Of a stretch of DNA of 19,598 nucleotides, positions 1 through 8,456 are shown piece after piece. Position 1 is the stretch's first letter. Every line of letters begins with the position of its first letter. The stretch is from Oehlia diaphana (Eukaryota > Glomeromycota > Glomeromycetes > Glomerales > Glomeraceae): assembly GCA_003833135.1 (NCBI GenBank), contig QZLH01001950.1:1-19598 (forward strand), given 5' to 3'. Both the position numbers and the translations under genes were made by a program. The notes beneath the pieces are model-generated. The model was not told the DNA's origin. It saw nothing but the letters and a program-made list of their open reading frames with translations, and searched no databases.

Positions 1-46
1 AAAAAAAGACGAAAAAATTACCTATATATATAATATATATATATTA

Positions 47-103
<57 letters not shown>

Positions 104-112
104 AAAAAAAAA

Positions 113-165
<53 letters not shown>

Positions 166-182
166 AAAAAAAAAAAAAAAAA

Positions 183-213
<31 letters not shown>

Positions 214-344
214 AAGTATAAAAAAAAAAAGAGAAACAAATGGGGATGAAATATAATTAAAAAAAAAACGGACAGTATATATATAGGAAAAAAATAAATG
301 AAAAAGGGAGTTACACAAATGTAAAGATGTTTCAAAACGTGCAA
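1..344. repeat. Poly-A/poly-T low-complexity tract at window edge
   Basis: A T run (about 49-70) is followed directly by an almost pure A tract of about 113 bases (71-183) broken only by a few G and one T, then another T run (about 186-211), and A runs fade out by about 300. The T-then-A and A-then-T junctions can fold back on themselves. Open frames here encode only Phe/Lys homopolymer and are not genes. Such a tract at a sequence edge may also reflect assembly difficulty, so exact run lengths should not be trusted. Confidence 0.9.
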
Positions 345-1139
345 CTCATGCGATCTGGTATACTTGCCAAAAACATGATATAAAATTTTAAATTAAAATA
401 ATAATATACAGTGATACTCTTGAAGACACAATAAGGGAAATGATATTCATTAATGTTTTTATTTTTATTACAGTAAAATGTAGAAGTAATGTAAAAGTAA
501 TGTAAGGCTAATATTTCATTTTCAAAAAAAGAAAACTTTCAGACATTTTTAAAATTATTGGAGGAATTAAGATTTAAGATGATTAAAAAGATTTTAAGAT
601 GAGAATATTCGAAAAAAAAAATTCAATATTTTAATATTTCTGCAAGTTCTGTAACTGAAACATAAAGATGAAAAAGTAATAAAAAAAAAAAAAAAAAGCG
701 GAGACAAGGGTAAGTTAAGACTCCTGCTTAGCCTGATATCTACTATCAAAGAAGGCTTAGTAAATTCCATATTTGCATTCATTCCGAATTTATCGAAAAT
801 CATTAAGAAAATTAGGTAATGATTTTTGGTTTATTTACTTTATAAGTGATTGTAAAGAGTAATTATTCGTGGCGTTAATGTAAATGTAGTCTTTATTCTC
901 TTTATCTCCTTAATGTTTGATAATTTACTTCTTATAAACATTTTCATCAAACAAAAAATAATTGTTAATTAATTAAACAGGTAATTTTTTATTTTATCTT
1001 TTTTTTTAAGGGAATAAAAAAGACCGTGAAAAACATTAAAATCACCTTCTTTTTCTATGATAGACTTCTGAAGATCATTTACTATTATTATAATCGTTGA
1101 TCTCTTAATATGGAAATAGTAAAAATATCAACACTTATA
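345..1139. other. AT-rich stretch without recognisable gene
   Basis: I see no open frame with coding character, no RNA gene and no clear inverted repeat. There is an A-run near 680-697 and short T runs. A 69-codon minus frame at 594-803 relies on the A-run (read as Phe) and has no other support. Confidence 0.6.
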
Positions 1140-1149
1140 TGTTTATATT

Positions 1150-1189
1150 TTGGCGGGTTTTATTGAGGTTGATCCAAATTTCCCGCCAA
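1150..1189. repeat. Short inverted repeat, TTGGCGGG arms
   Basis: TTGGCGGG at 1150-1157 and CCCGCCAA at 1182-1189 form perfect 8-bp arms around a 24-bp spacer, in an otherwise GC-poor area. The right arm, read on the minus strand, is TTGGCGGGAAA, which matches the classic E2F/DP binding site; the left arm shares the core. It is followed by AACGTT at 1188-1193 and again at 1197-1202. It could be a paired regulatory site or the remains of a foldback element; nothing nearby settles which. Confidence 0.45.
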
Positions 1190-2765
1190 CGTTAGAACGT
1201 TGATCATAATATAAAAAATAAGCAGTATATTAAAAAAATTTAGTCGATTTTTTTTTTTTTAATAAGGACTAAATTAGAAAGTAAAAGACAATGGAACTTT
1301 TCATCATCATTCATTTTCAATAAACTCTTTTTAGTGACTATGCATTCACTTATGAAAAAAAAAAAAGAAATTCTTTAAACCGATTATACAATCTATAACG
1401 AAAATAGAAGAAATAATAATCTTTTTTATTTTGACCATCTCATCTCTTTTCTAAAAAACTTTAATCTTAAAAAAACAATATATCTTTTTTTGATTTTTTT
1501 TTTTTTTTTGTACAACTGTTACTGTTACATATGAACTACATTACCTACATATTGAACTTTTTTATGGTCTTTTTATTAATATATATTATATTATATTATA
1601 TATATACATACACTATTATATGTATCAGTATATTATATATTCATATATTAAATATATACTATTTATTTTATTTATTTTGATTTTATTTATTTGATCACAT
1701 TTCAATAAATCAATCACAAATTACATCATATCAAATGCTCCACGCATATGAATTCCCAAATGGACTTTTATTCTCTATTATGGTTAAATGCATAATTATT
1801 ATTAATTGAATTACACGACATATTATTACTATTAGTACGAAAGAGAATTACAATGATGTTGTAAATTCTTTCTTTACCCTGTACCCCAATACTCCACATC
1901 AAAATATTTATTCCTCCACAACAAAAAAAAAAATAATAATAAATAATTCCACAATTTTTTATAATAACAATAATCTTCCTTACTTTCTAAAAATTTAATG
2001 GTTTCAGATTTTTAGTCTCTCGGAATTTTATTTGAGTTTGATATACAATAAACGTGTAATTCGGGGTTGACAGTTCGAAAAAATTTTAATTTGGAAAATC
2101 CCGATGTTCATCCTAATTAGCGTTTGGCCTCCCGACGACAGTTTAATGGTAAATATTTATTACTACGCCGATATTCGGCCGTTATGAATTATGATGACCA
2201 TACCATACATAATCTGTTAGTGTTACATTTCTCAAATTATTTACTTAATATGGATAGAAAAAATCAACTATTTATAATTAATAATTAAAAAAAAAATGTC
2301 TCAATTTTTTTAATAAGGTGATTTCCTCCTCCTTCTCCTTATAAGTTATAAATATAACCATATTAATAATTTATTTAATTTGTTGTTGTTTCCAGATCCC
2401 CTCTCCTTAAAAAATAACTTTAAAACTTTAAAAAAAAACTGGTATTGATGTTAAACAGAAAATCTTCTGTATAACCATCACGCATCCTATGGTCAAAGTT
2501 CGATGATCTCATGTTAATATCGAGTGATTAATTGTATTTAAAAATCATACTATTTGTACATTCAATTGATCTTAGCATTACTGGTTAAATCCTGTCAATA
2601 ATATTAATTAATTCCACAAAATTTCTTTCTTATAAATTAATATCACATATGTCTTATCATTTCCATTTCCTCTCATTTCCACATGTTTAAAATTTAATCT
2701 ACGGAATGTAAGTATTCAGATCATTACTGCTATTAAACAATCTCGGATAGATTCGGGAGAAATGG
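1190..2765. other. AT-rich intergenic stretch
   Basis: No supported gene. It contains TA-rich runs (about 1578-1665), homopolymer T and A runs, and a slightly GC-richer patch around 2060-2185 with a small GCCGA/TCGGC hairpin near 2168-2180. That patch has stops in all frames within a few dozen codons and no convincing splice-site pair, so I cannot call an exon there. Confidence 0.55.
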
Positions 2766-2767
2766 AA

Positions 2768-2862
2768 CGTTCATGAAAAAAGTATGTTCATAAATATGAA
2801 CTTTTATGGAAAGAAGATATGAACATTTGATTTGAACATTTATGTTCATAATCATGAAAAAA
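2768..2862. repeat. Cluster of GTTCATA/TATGAAC palindromes
   Basis: Within about 95 bp the motif GTTCAT or its complement occurs repeatedly in both orientations. 2786-2801 is GTTCATA, AA, TATGAAC (7-bp perfect arms, 2-base loop), and 2834-2847 is GAACAT, TT, ATGTTC (6-bp arms). CATGA elements sit near both outer ends, so the whole block has an imperfect dyad. It may be a foldback element or a set of binding sites; no gene is attached to it. Confidence 0.55.
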
Positions 2863-2869
2863 AATCCGC

Positions 2870-3446
2870 ATTATCATCTTCCCATTTTAATCGTGATTAC
2901 CTGTACACTTCTTTTATTGTTATGGTATATTGACTGCCGACATTCATGTATTAATATTCTTTCAACTTATGTAAGTGAATATCCGAGTTTCACAATTGTC
3001 GTTTATTAAGTGTGAGGTATTCAGAAAGTCAATTATCACTTTTAAGCGTTATGCATCATTTAGAAAAATTCCGTTATGAGATGTACAGTACTTTGTTAGG
3101 CGTTGATGCATCTATATTTTTGCATAATAATGTATTTGATGATATTCTCTATTTGATGTGTTTGAGCGTCTAACGTATATACTGAAGCATAAGTTATCAG
3201 GAGAATCAAGTTTCTAGATAAAAAATAAAAAGTGACTGAGAAGAAAACAATTTAGTTTCTTTCATACAATAGTTCGTAACATAAATTTTAGTTTCTATAA
3301 AGACCACAATCATTGGATAATGGTAATAAAATTATAAAATTATATGACTTATATCTATATTTCGTTATGGTAAATTAACAAAAAATACAAAAAATTAAAA
3401 ATTTTATTTTTTAATATATCACGTTATTTTTAAATGATTGATTAAA
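2870..3446. other. AT-rich stretch, nothing recognised
   Basis: No open frame of note, no RNA gene and no strong repeat. Composition is slightly less biased around 2890-3120, but stops are frequent in all six frames. Confidence 0.55.
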
Positions 3447-3930
3447 TTTAATTCTGGCTGGCACTATCTTAACTGGCCGAAATTATTTCATTTTAACAGA
3501 GAGGGATTTACGTACGAACTGGCCAGAATTAAACGTTAACGCTATCGCGTGCAAGTGCATAACTCCTAAACTCGGGCCAATTTGTATTTAATATCGTACA
3601 CCTTCACTGTACGTTAAGGACGCCCCGGTATTGTGATCAGAGGTTCCTTAACGTAGTGATGTGCCATTGGAAGATTGGAAGCACTTTTGGAAGTACCGTT
3701 GGAAGATTTAGAAGCATAATTTACTAATAAAACCTTTGGATTGGAAGCTTCCAATCCGAATTTTATTCTATTGGAAGCACAAAATGCACATCACTGCCTT
3801 AACGTACGCACCGTGCGTACGTACATCCTACCAGAATTTAGGAGTGATGCACTTGCACGTGATAGCGTTAAACTTAACTCCGGCTGGTGCGTACGTTAAT
3901 ATCGTACACATGATGCGTAAGCTCATTGTG
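3447..3930. repeat. Composite inverted-repeat element (non-autonomous transposon-like)
   Basis: The segment 3511-3578, read as reverse complement, aligns with 3831-3900 over about 68 bases with only scattered differences; shared blocks include TAACGCTATC, ACGTGCAAGTGCAT and ACTCCTAAA. Direct repeats also occur: AATATCGTACAC begins near 3590 and again near 3898, each followed some 30 bases later by ATTGTGATCA. TTAATTCTGGC-type ends lie at 3448-3460 and, inverted, at 3521-3533. GC is clearly higher than in the flanks. No transposase frame is present; the short frames here (3736-3939 and its antisense) simply run through the repeat. The element is interrupted by the MITE at 3654-3796. Confidence 0.75.
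3646..3804. mobile_element. hAT-like MITE (143 bp) with 8-bp target site duplication
   Basis: The element spans 3654-3796. Its ends are TAGTGATGTGC on the left and, read inward on the other strand, CAGTGATGTGC on the right. It is flanked on both sides by CCTTAACG (3646-3653 and 3797-3804), a perfect 8-bp direct duplication. An 8-bp duplication and a CAGTG-type terminus are the family signature of hAT DNA transposons. The interior holds several copies of TTGGAAG, including a TTGGAAGCTTCCAA palindrome near 3740-3753, and no coding capacity. Removing the element and one duplication restores a 12-bp inverted pair in the host element (GTACGTTAAGGA at 3609-3620 with its complement), which supports a genuine insertion. 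Confidence 0.88.
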
Positions 3931-3955
3931 ATCATCTGATCGGTGATACACGCAT

Positions 3956-4170
3956 ACCATATTCTTACTATGAAAGTATAAGTATATTCATAATTCATGT
4001 TCATTATGTCTACGCGTACTTTGCGTTGTTCCATTATTCGTGTTTTAAAAAATTAATTACGAGCAGAAAAACTATGCGACTAGAAGAAGTGAAGAAGTAT
4101 AACTAACTATGCATATTTTGAACGCGTGAACCCATTGAACTCCTTTAAATAAGTTCGTAATTAATTTTTC
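3956..4170 (+). repeat. Dispersed repeat, copy A (inverted partner near 9.3 kb)
   Basis: This stretch matches the reverse complement of 9286-9437. The best block is at about 4101-4132, containing AACTATGCATATTTTG and AACGCGTGAACCC, nearly identical in the partner. A second shared block is GAAAGTATAAGTATATTC near 3971. Within the copy, TTTTAAAAAATTAATTACGA (from about 4043) and TTCGTAATTAATTTTTC (from about 4153) are inverted relative to each other, so the piece between them is itself a foldback unit of about 125 bp. It directly follows the composite element at 3447-3930 and may be part of one larger repeat. Confidence 0.7.
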
Positions 4171-4514
4171 TTTCCTGATTAAACTATTCATTTGTAAGTA
4201 TTATGAAAATATGATTATTTGATAAAAAGAAAAAAATGTTTAACAAGAAGAGAACTGAATTAACTACACGTTTATATAACAAAAATTTGTGAAAATTTGG
4301 TAAAAAAAAAAAAAAAAAATTAATTAGAAATTCAAAGGTAATGTTTTATTTTTCTTATAATCATAATGTTTTTTTTCGATATAATTTACTGATGCCTCCA
4401 AAAATAAAAAAATAGGTAATAATTCGCGACAGTTATGCTGTTAAGGTAACTGAAAGGAGTATATAGTAAAGTAGTATGGTACAATATGATAAAATAAGTA
4501 AGGTATTATTAATG

Positions 4515-4759
4515 TACAGGTACGAAGGTACGATAGTACGATAGTACGATGGGTACGATGCCAATTGTACCGAAATATCATAGGAATTACAATATCACAT
4601 GAATAACCTGGTATGATTAATCACATTACAGGTTGTATTATGGACAAAATGAATACTAATTTTATAAAAAAATTTCCTTTAACTTTTAATGGTAAGTTTT
4701 AAAATTAAAAAAAATATTAGAGGCATTATATTTTATTAGGATTTCGTACCGTACCTGTA
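4515..4759. mobile_element. MITE-like element with TACAGGTACG terminal inverted repeats
   Basis: TACAGGTACG at 4515-4524 and CGTACCTGTA at 4750-4759 are perfect 10-bp terminal inverted repeats 225 bp apart, extending imperfectly inward (GGTACGA against GGTACG-A). The left end continues into a short tandem array of GTACGAT units (4519-4561). The interior is AT-rich and non-coding. I could not find a clean target duplication, so the superfamily is not assigned; a foldback pair without transposition history remains possible. Confidence 0.6.
4519..4561 (+). repeat. Short tandem array of GTACGAT units
   Basis: Five consecutive units of 8 to 9 bases read GGTACGAA, GGTACGATA, GTACGATA, GTACGATGG, GTACGATG. 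The array is the left subterminal part of the inverted-repeat element at 4515-4759. Confidence 0.8.
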
Positions 4760-5235
4760 AATTTATTGTATATATATACAGTATATACTATACATCCAAG
4801 AAATAGTACCTAACTGAAAGCGTAAAAAGTTCAAATAATCTATATATATAGGGAAAACCATACCGATATATTATGGTGTAGATATTACCGTTTTAATAAT
4901 CAAAATTAGGTAAGAAATATTTTACCATTACGCTGCTGGTTGGAATAATCTATACTAGTAATCTAAGAGGGTTACCCTAATGGTATTTTCCTGAATATAC
5001 CCGAATCTCATTCTTGAAGTCTAATTTCCAAATCCCAAATTCAAATGTCCCAAATGGGCATTTTTCTGATTTCCGTTTGAAGAAATTAATTAATTTTATT
5101 GCAGAATTACTTATTACTGAAATTATTTTGCTTTCATTTTGAAGAATTTGCGTCAGAAGTATCCGAACTTGCGATTTTTATTTTCTTGATTAGAAATAAT
5201 ATTCCATTTTATAAAGGATCTGGCATAAAAGAATT
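4760..5235. other. Gene-free stretch between repeats
   Basis: No supported gene. A loose inverted relation exists between TAGGGAAAACCATACC near 4849 and GGTATTTTCCTGA near 4981. The open frame starting at a TTG codon at 5099 runs on into the GGGAAAT repeats and has no ATG, homology or splice support, so it is not called. Confidence 0.5.
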
Positions 5236-5372
5236 CAGGAAATCGGATGTTTCATTTGATTCAGGAGATTGGGAATTGGAGTTTTGGGAAATTATCCAGT
5301 TCGGGAAATGGTCGTTCAGGAAATTGACTTCAGAAAATATTTGGGAAAATTTCATTCGGGAAAGGGTCCCGA
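5236..5372 (+). repeat. Degenerate TTCRGGAAAT short-repeat cluster
   Basis: Variants of one decamer recur about seven times: TTCAGGAAAT, TTTGGGAAAT, TTCGGGAAAT, TTCAGGAAAT, TTTGGGAAAA, TTCGGGAAAG and similar. The complementary forms (ATTTCC, AATCCCAAATTC, TGTCCCAAAT) appear at about 5022-5080, so the two clusters are in inverted orientation. The regular repeats explain the open frame that crosses them. Confidence 0.6.
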
Positions 5373-6076
5373 CAAGGATCTAAGAGATAAATAACAAAGA
5401 TTAAATGATTTCTTTAATGAATATGTCTTTTAATATACTACTGTAGCAAAAAAAAGAGGATCCATAAAGAGACCGAAACAAAATCGAAAAGAAAATATTT
5501 GGTAAGAGAAAAGTTTATAACGTATTAAAACTTTATAGAATTATGAATTAATATTTTAGAGTTCATATTAACAAGAAATTTATTCAAATCATTACAGATG
5601 ATATAAGATATGAATTGCGTGAGGTAAGGGTTAGGACTTAGGAGAGAGGGATGTTTACATGACAAATTGACACCGCATCTCATCATTAAAAAAAATTGTT
5701 CAGAGGACAGGATACCATATATTATGAAAAAAATTATTTGCCTGTCATTACCTATGGCTATATTCCATATCCTTGAACATCATTTATTCTCGTTAAAATA
5801 TAATTTATTCTTACTATGACCAATTTCTTAAATAAAAATAGAGTTTGAACAAGGACAAGTGGATACTTTTATAAAAAAATAGTGACAATAATAAAATAAT
5901 GTAATAATTATAATATAATTATCCATTCAAAATCACTCTTTAAAAAACTAAAAGGTTTTGGATCGAAACTTAAATGAAGCGTATAAGAATCGAATCATTA
6001 CTAATATCATATGCATATAGTGCAATATCATTTCATTAGCTTACCACATTTTACTTTTGATTGTTTCTGATTAATT
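5373..6076. other. Gene-free AT-rich stretch
   Basis: Nothing coding is supported. The last 50 bases or so (about 6025-6076) are the 3' flank of the inverted family remnant at 6077-6300 and match the 3' flank of the remnant at 8457-8813 (shared ATCAGAAACAATCAAA and GTAAAATGTGGTAAGCTAA on the minus strand). Confidence 0.55.
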
Positions 6077-6300
6077 TATCCTGAAGTATCTGAATCTTCA
6101 GGGATAGTACCGTTTGGATAAATTATAATAATTGAGCCTGTATCGTAAGCATTATTATCTGAATATTCTTGGAAAGTAAGTTGAATATTCATAATATCGA
6201 TGAATGGTATTTATTGATAGATAACAGGTTTAGGAATGGATATTATTATTCAGGAATTGTGCGATTTCTGTCGGTATACGTACATGGGTAGATATTTGGT
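6077..6300 (-). pseudogene. Inverted decayed member of the Q/N-rich gene family
   Basis: Read on the minus strand from about 6300, this segment aligns with the intact genes at 6963 and 14224. It has the TATACCGA...ACAGAAATCGCACAATTCCTGAATAATA stretch (the region coding TEIAQLLNN in the intact genes, here TEIAQFLNNN), then after a deletion CCTGTTATCTATCAATAA (a stop inside the PVNYQQ segment), then ATATTCAACTTACTTTCCAAGAATATTCAGATAATAATGC-type sequence (QEYSDNNAYD). It ends in EDSDTSG and a stop at 6079-6077. Two early in-frame stops, loss of the N-terminus and a large internal deletion make it a pseudogene. Its tail matches the remnant at 8457-8813 better than the intact copies. Confidence 0.85.
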
Positions 6301-6316
6301 TTATCACATTGGTACT

Positions 6317-6366
6317 TTGGATTTTTTCCGCCAGTTATAAACTGGCGGACCAATTAGTATATCCAA
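6317..6366. repeat. Strong hairpin with nested inverted repeats
   Basis: CCGCCAGTT at 6328-6336 and AACTGGCGG at 6340-6348 are perfect 9-bp arms around a 3-base ATA loop. Outside them TTGGAT (6317-6322) and ATCCAA (6361-6366) form a second, matching pair. It lies just beyond the 5' end of the inverted pseudogene. On RNA from either strand it would be a stable stem. It could be a tiny foldback element or a break point of the inversion. Confidence 0.7.
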
Positions 6367-6862
6367 TAAAAAAGTTATTTACTGATCGAGTTTAGTATAC
6401 AAATGGGTCGGATGATAACACTACTGATTAGTAAATAACTAGTACATAGAAAGATAGTTATTATTGAAGCGCAGGAATAATAGTTTTATTAATATATAAA
6501 TTAGATACTAAGTTTAATATTTCAATTGAATATATTTTTATATGATATTTTTTTTTTTTTTGTTGTGTTTGACTTTTTTTTGTAAATTGTGTGTGAAAAA
6601 ACCTTTTAAATGAATTTTACTTATTTTTTACCGTTCAACGCCAGATCATCATTTGATACTAAATTTGGTATAAAAAGTGAGTTCCACAATAATTATTACA
6701 TCAGAGAAATTACACAAGAACCAAACCTTCCAATAATTTGTAGTTATTTTTTACTTGCATACATTGTCATACATTGCTCTGCAGTGATAGCAGTGATACC
6801 TATATGGCAATTTTCTTTGCGACTAACTCAAACACATAAATATAAATGAAAAAGAAAAACCA
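6367..6862. other. Intergenic stretch upstream of first intact gene
   Basis: It contains a T12 run (about 6549-6561) and a 79-codon ATG frame at 6610-6849 with a hydrophobic stretch (ICSYFLLAYIVIHCSAVIAV). A frame of this length is expected by chance a few times in a window of this composition, and I see neither a promoter nor a homologous frame in the duplicated copy, so it is not called a gene. Confidence 0.5.
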
Positions 6863-6867
6863 AAACA

Positions 6868-6875
6868 TATAAATA
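6868..6875 (+). promoter_or_regulatory. TATA box of first intact family gene
   Basis: TATAAATA at 6868-6875, 95 bp before the ATG at 6963. The surrounding TATAAATACATGGT and ATTCTTTT are conserved at the same distance (93 bp) before the second gene at 14224, with the rest of the leader less well kept. Conservation across the duplicates and position support a core promoter; a transcription start about 30 bp downstream would leave a leader of roughly 60 bases. Confidence 0.7.
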
Positions 6876-6962
6876 CATGGTCATTCTTTTAAAAAAAATT
6901 TTAAAATTTTCATCGATACAATATAAAATATAAACTAAACAATTTAAAAATTATTAAAAAAC

Positions 6963-7517
6963 ATGGATTATTCTAATTTACCAATGGATCAAACTGGAAA
7001 TAGCTTCATTAATAATACTAATACGATTGCTCCTGCGCCTCAAAATATTACATATGAATTTTATTTTCCTTTACCAAATAATACGCGTATTTATCATGTT
7101 ACTTATACCGAATTAAATTTAACAGAAGTAGCGCAACTCTTAAATAATAGAATTGATTTATCTCACATTCCTGATCATCGGTTTCCATATCATCATAATG
7201 TACAACATTCAATTCGGCAAGAAATTGTTCAACAATCTGCCGGTTATCAACAAAACACCATCCCACAACAATCTTTCAATACTATGGATATTCAACCTAA
7301 TTTCCAAGAATATTCAGATAATAGTGCTTACGATATATCTCCTTTTCAGCAACCTGTTAATTATCAACAGGATACCATCCCACAACAATCTTTCGATATT
7401 GTGGATATTCAGCCCACTATCCAAGAATATTCAGATAATAATACTAACGATGCATCTTCAGTTCCAAACAGTCCTGAAGACGGATATAATGAAAATCAAT
7501 TACATCAAAATAACTAA
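6963..7517 (+). CDS. Unrecognised Q/N-rich protein, intact family member 1 (184 aa)
   Basis: I do not recognise a domain. The single exon opens MDYSNLPMDQTGNSF. Residues about 28-90 form the conserved part, starting NITYEFYFPLP, with a predicted beta-type stretch (RIYHVTYTEL) and a helix-like TEVAQLLNNRIDLSHI, then a His-rich PDHRFPYHHNV. Residues 95-172 hold two 39-residue tandem repeats beginning YQQ(N/D)TIPQQSF, followed by an acidic, Asn-rich end (ELHQNN-like, NQLHQNN). No signal peptide, transmembrane segment or zinc motif is visible. The C-terminal half is probably disordered. The start is the first ATG after a conserved TATA box and is aligned with the ATG of the copy at 14224. An open frame of 184 codons is very unlikely by chance at this AT content. 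Differences from copy 2 are mostly frame-preserving. Function and location in the cell are unknown. Confidence 0.85.
   Translation: MDYSNLPMDQTGNSFINNTNTIAPAPQNITYEFYFPLPNNTRIYHVTYTELNLTEVAQLLNNRIDLSHIPDHRFPYHHNVQHSIRQEIVQQSAGYQQNTIPQQSFNTMDIQPNFQEYSDNSAYDISPFQQPVNYQQDTIPQQSFDIVDIQPTIQEYSDNNTNDASSVPNSPEDGYNENQLHQNN
7245..7478 (+). repeat. Two 117-bp tandem coding repeats
   Basis: Bases 7245-7361 and 7362-7478 are direct repeats of 39 codons each. Shared peptide elements are YQQ, TIPQQSF, DIQP, QEYSDN. The second intact gene has only parts of one and a half units in the corresponding place (YQQNAVPQQSFD, then YQQDTQQEYNN), so repeat number differs between paralogues. Confidence 0.85.
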
Positions 7518-8415
7518 TGCTAAATTCAAATCATAATTTAAGATAAAACTGTGGTATTAAGCTATATGCTTTAAGAAGAATAATTATATCATACGTTTCA
7601 ATTCAACATATAAATTCAATGTCTATATGTGTATATGTTTCACTTAATAAGCTTTTTTGATAGATTTACATATTATATTATTATTATTATTATTATTATC
7701 ATTATTATTTCCATTCCGATATTATTCGGAAGTATTTTTTTTTTTAATTCAAATATATTACATGTTACAATTGTTACATACGATGATAATCTATTTTAAG
7801 AATAATTTATTTGAGATTAAACGGACGTCTATTATTACCTTTAATTTTCATTTTGATAATTAAGTTCAAGAGTATAGGGATAATAGGTATGATAGAATTT
7901 TATAAGCTCAAATAATCTTTAAATTTTCGGTGGATACATAAACATGGTTCTTGTCATACTTCAGGATTATTATTATTTTTTTTCATGAAAATAAGTGTTT
8001 TATCTATCCTATATCTAAATTTCTTAATAAAATACTTTTCTTCGAATCTTAAAAATAACACATGATCAAAGCGTTTAAAGGATTTAACAAAATTCCTCGT
8101 TTAAAAAAGAAAGTAGATTTAATGTATTCAATAAAGTGGTATTATTATATCTTTAATTTTAATATAGATGTTAATTAATTTTTATGTGAATATAACTGAT
8201 AATATTAAAAGAAAGATCCTTATTCTAAGAATTACCCCTACATTAAAATTTCCTTTTATTTATCTTTCTGTTAATTATTATATACATGACCTAAATTACA
8301 CGTGGCATTCATTGAGCCCTGATGACATTTATAACATTAGAATGAGCTGTTGAACTTTTTCATAATATTATATAAAAATTTGTTGCACAGTTTACAATAC
8401 TTTTCAGTTAATATC
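7518..8415. other. 3' flank of gene 1, no gene
   Basis: The first 590 bases are the duplicated 3' flank. Open frames at 7657-7863 and 8168-8353 consist of AT-rich low-complexity translation and are not conserved as frames in the partner copy. No poly(A) signal can be assigned with confidence because AATAAA-like words are frequent. Confidence 0.55.
7674..7709 (+). repeat. (ATT)n microsatellite
   Basis: A run of ATT units interrupted once by C near 7700. The partner flank near 14909-14921 has only a few ATT units, so the array expanded in one copy. Confidence 0.85.
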
Positions 8416-8423
8416 TATATAAG
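8416..8423 (+). promoter_or_regulatory. TATA-like remnant before family pseudogene
   Basis: TATATAAG sits about 40 bp before the first base alignable to the lost start of the pseudogene at 8457. It is closer than in the intact genes, in line with deletions in the leader. The role is inferred from family comparison only. Confidence 0.35.
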
Positions 8424-8456
8424 TAAGATTTTTTTTTAAAAAATTCTCACAATAAA

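Larger units (their letters stand above)
6868..8105 (+). repeat. Segmental duplication unit A (partner 14131-15305)
   Basis: This unit aligns collinearly with 14131-15305: promoter, coding region, and about 600 bases after the stop. Shared 3' landmarks are TAATTTAAGA.AAAACTGT just after the stop, CACTTAATAAG / TAACTTAATAAG, TTTTAAGAATAATTTAT, TTTCATTTTGATA, TTATAAGCT, TTTTCG.TGGATA and GTGGTTCT/ATGGTTCT followed by GTCATA. The similarity decays gradually and is lost after about 8105 and 15305. So the duplication copied a gene with its flanks as DNA, not through a processed transcript. Confidence 0.85.

Noticed and set aside
22..344. Two minus-strand frames of 91 and 98 codons
   Set aside because: They are translations of poly-A/T (Phe and Lys runs), without coding character.
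2060..2185. GC-richer patch as a possible exon
   Set aside because: Stops in all frames and no matched splice sites.
3736..4034. Overlapping + and - frames of about 67 codons
   Set aside because: They run through the composite inverted repeat and the MITE; neither is conserved in the inverted arm.
5099..5383. 94-codon + frame
   Set aside because: Starts at TTG, passes through tandem GGGAAAT words, and no splice or homology support is visible. The repeat keeps it open.
6610..6849. 79-codon ATG frame with a hydrophobic stretch
   Set aside because: Length is within chance expectation for the window; no conserved promoter, no counterpart near gene 2.
6877..6933. Upstream ORF beginning in TACATGGT, also present before gene 2 (MVILL/MVILF...)
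   Set aside because: The ATG lies only about 9 bases after the start of the TATA box, so it is probably upstream of the transcription start and not in the mRNA.
7153..7536. 127-codon frame overlapping gene 1 (and 75 codons in gene 2)
   Set aside because: Shadow frame of the Q/N-rich gene; it is open because CAA/AAT/ATT-rich codons avoid stops when shifted.
8168..8353. 61-codon + frame in the gene 1 flank
   Set aside because: AT-rich low-complexity translation, lies just past the duplicated flank, with no counterpart in unit B.
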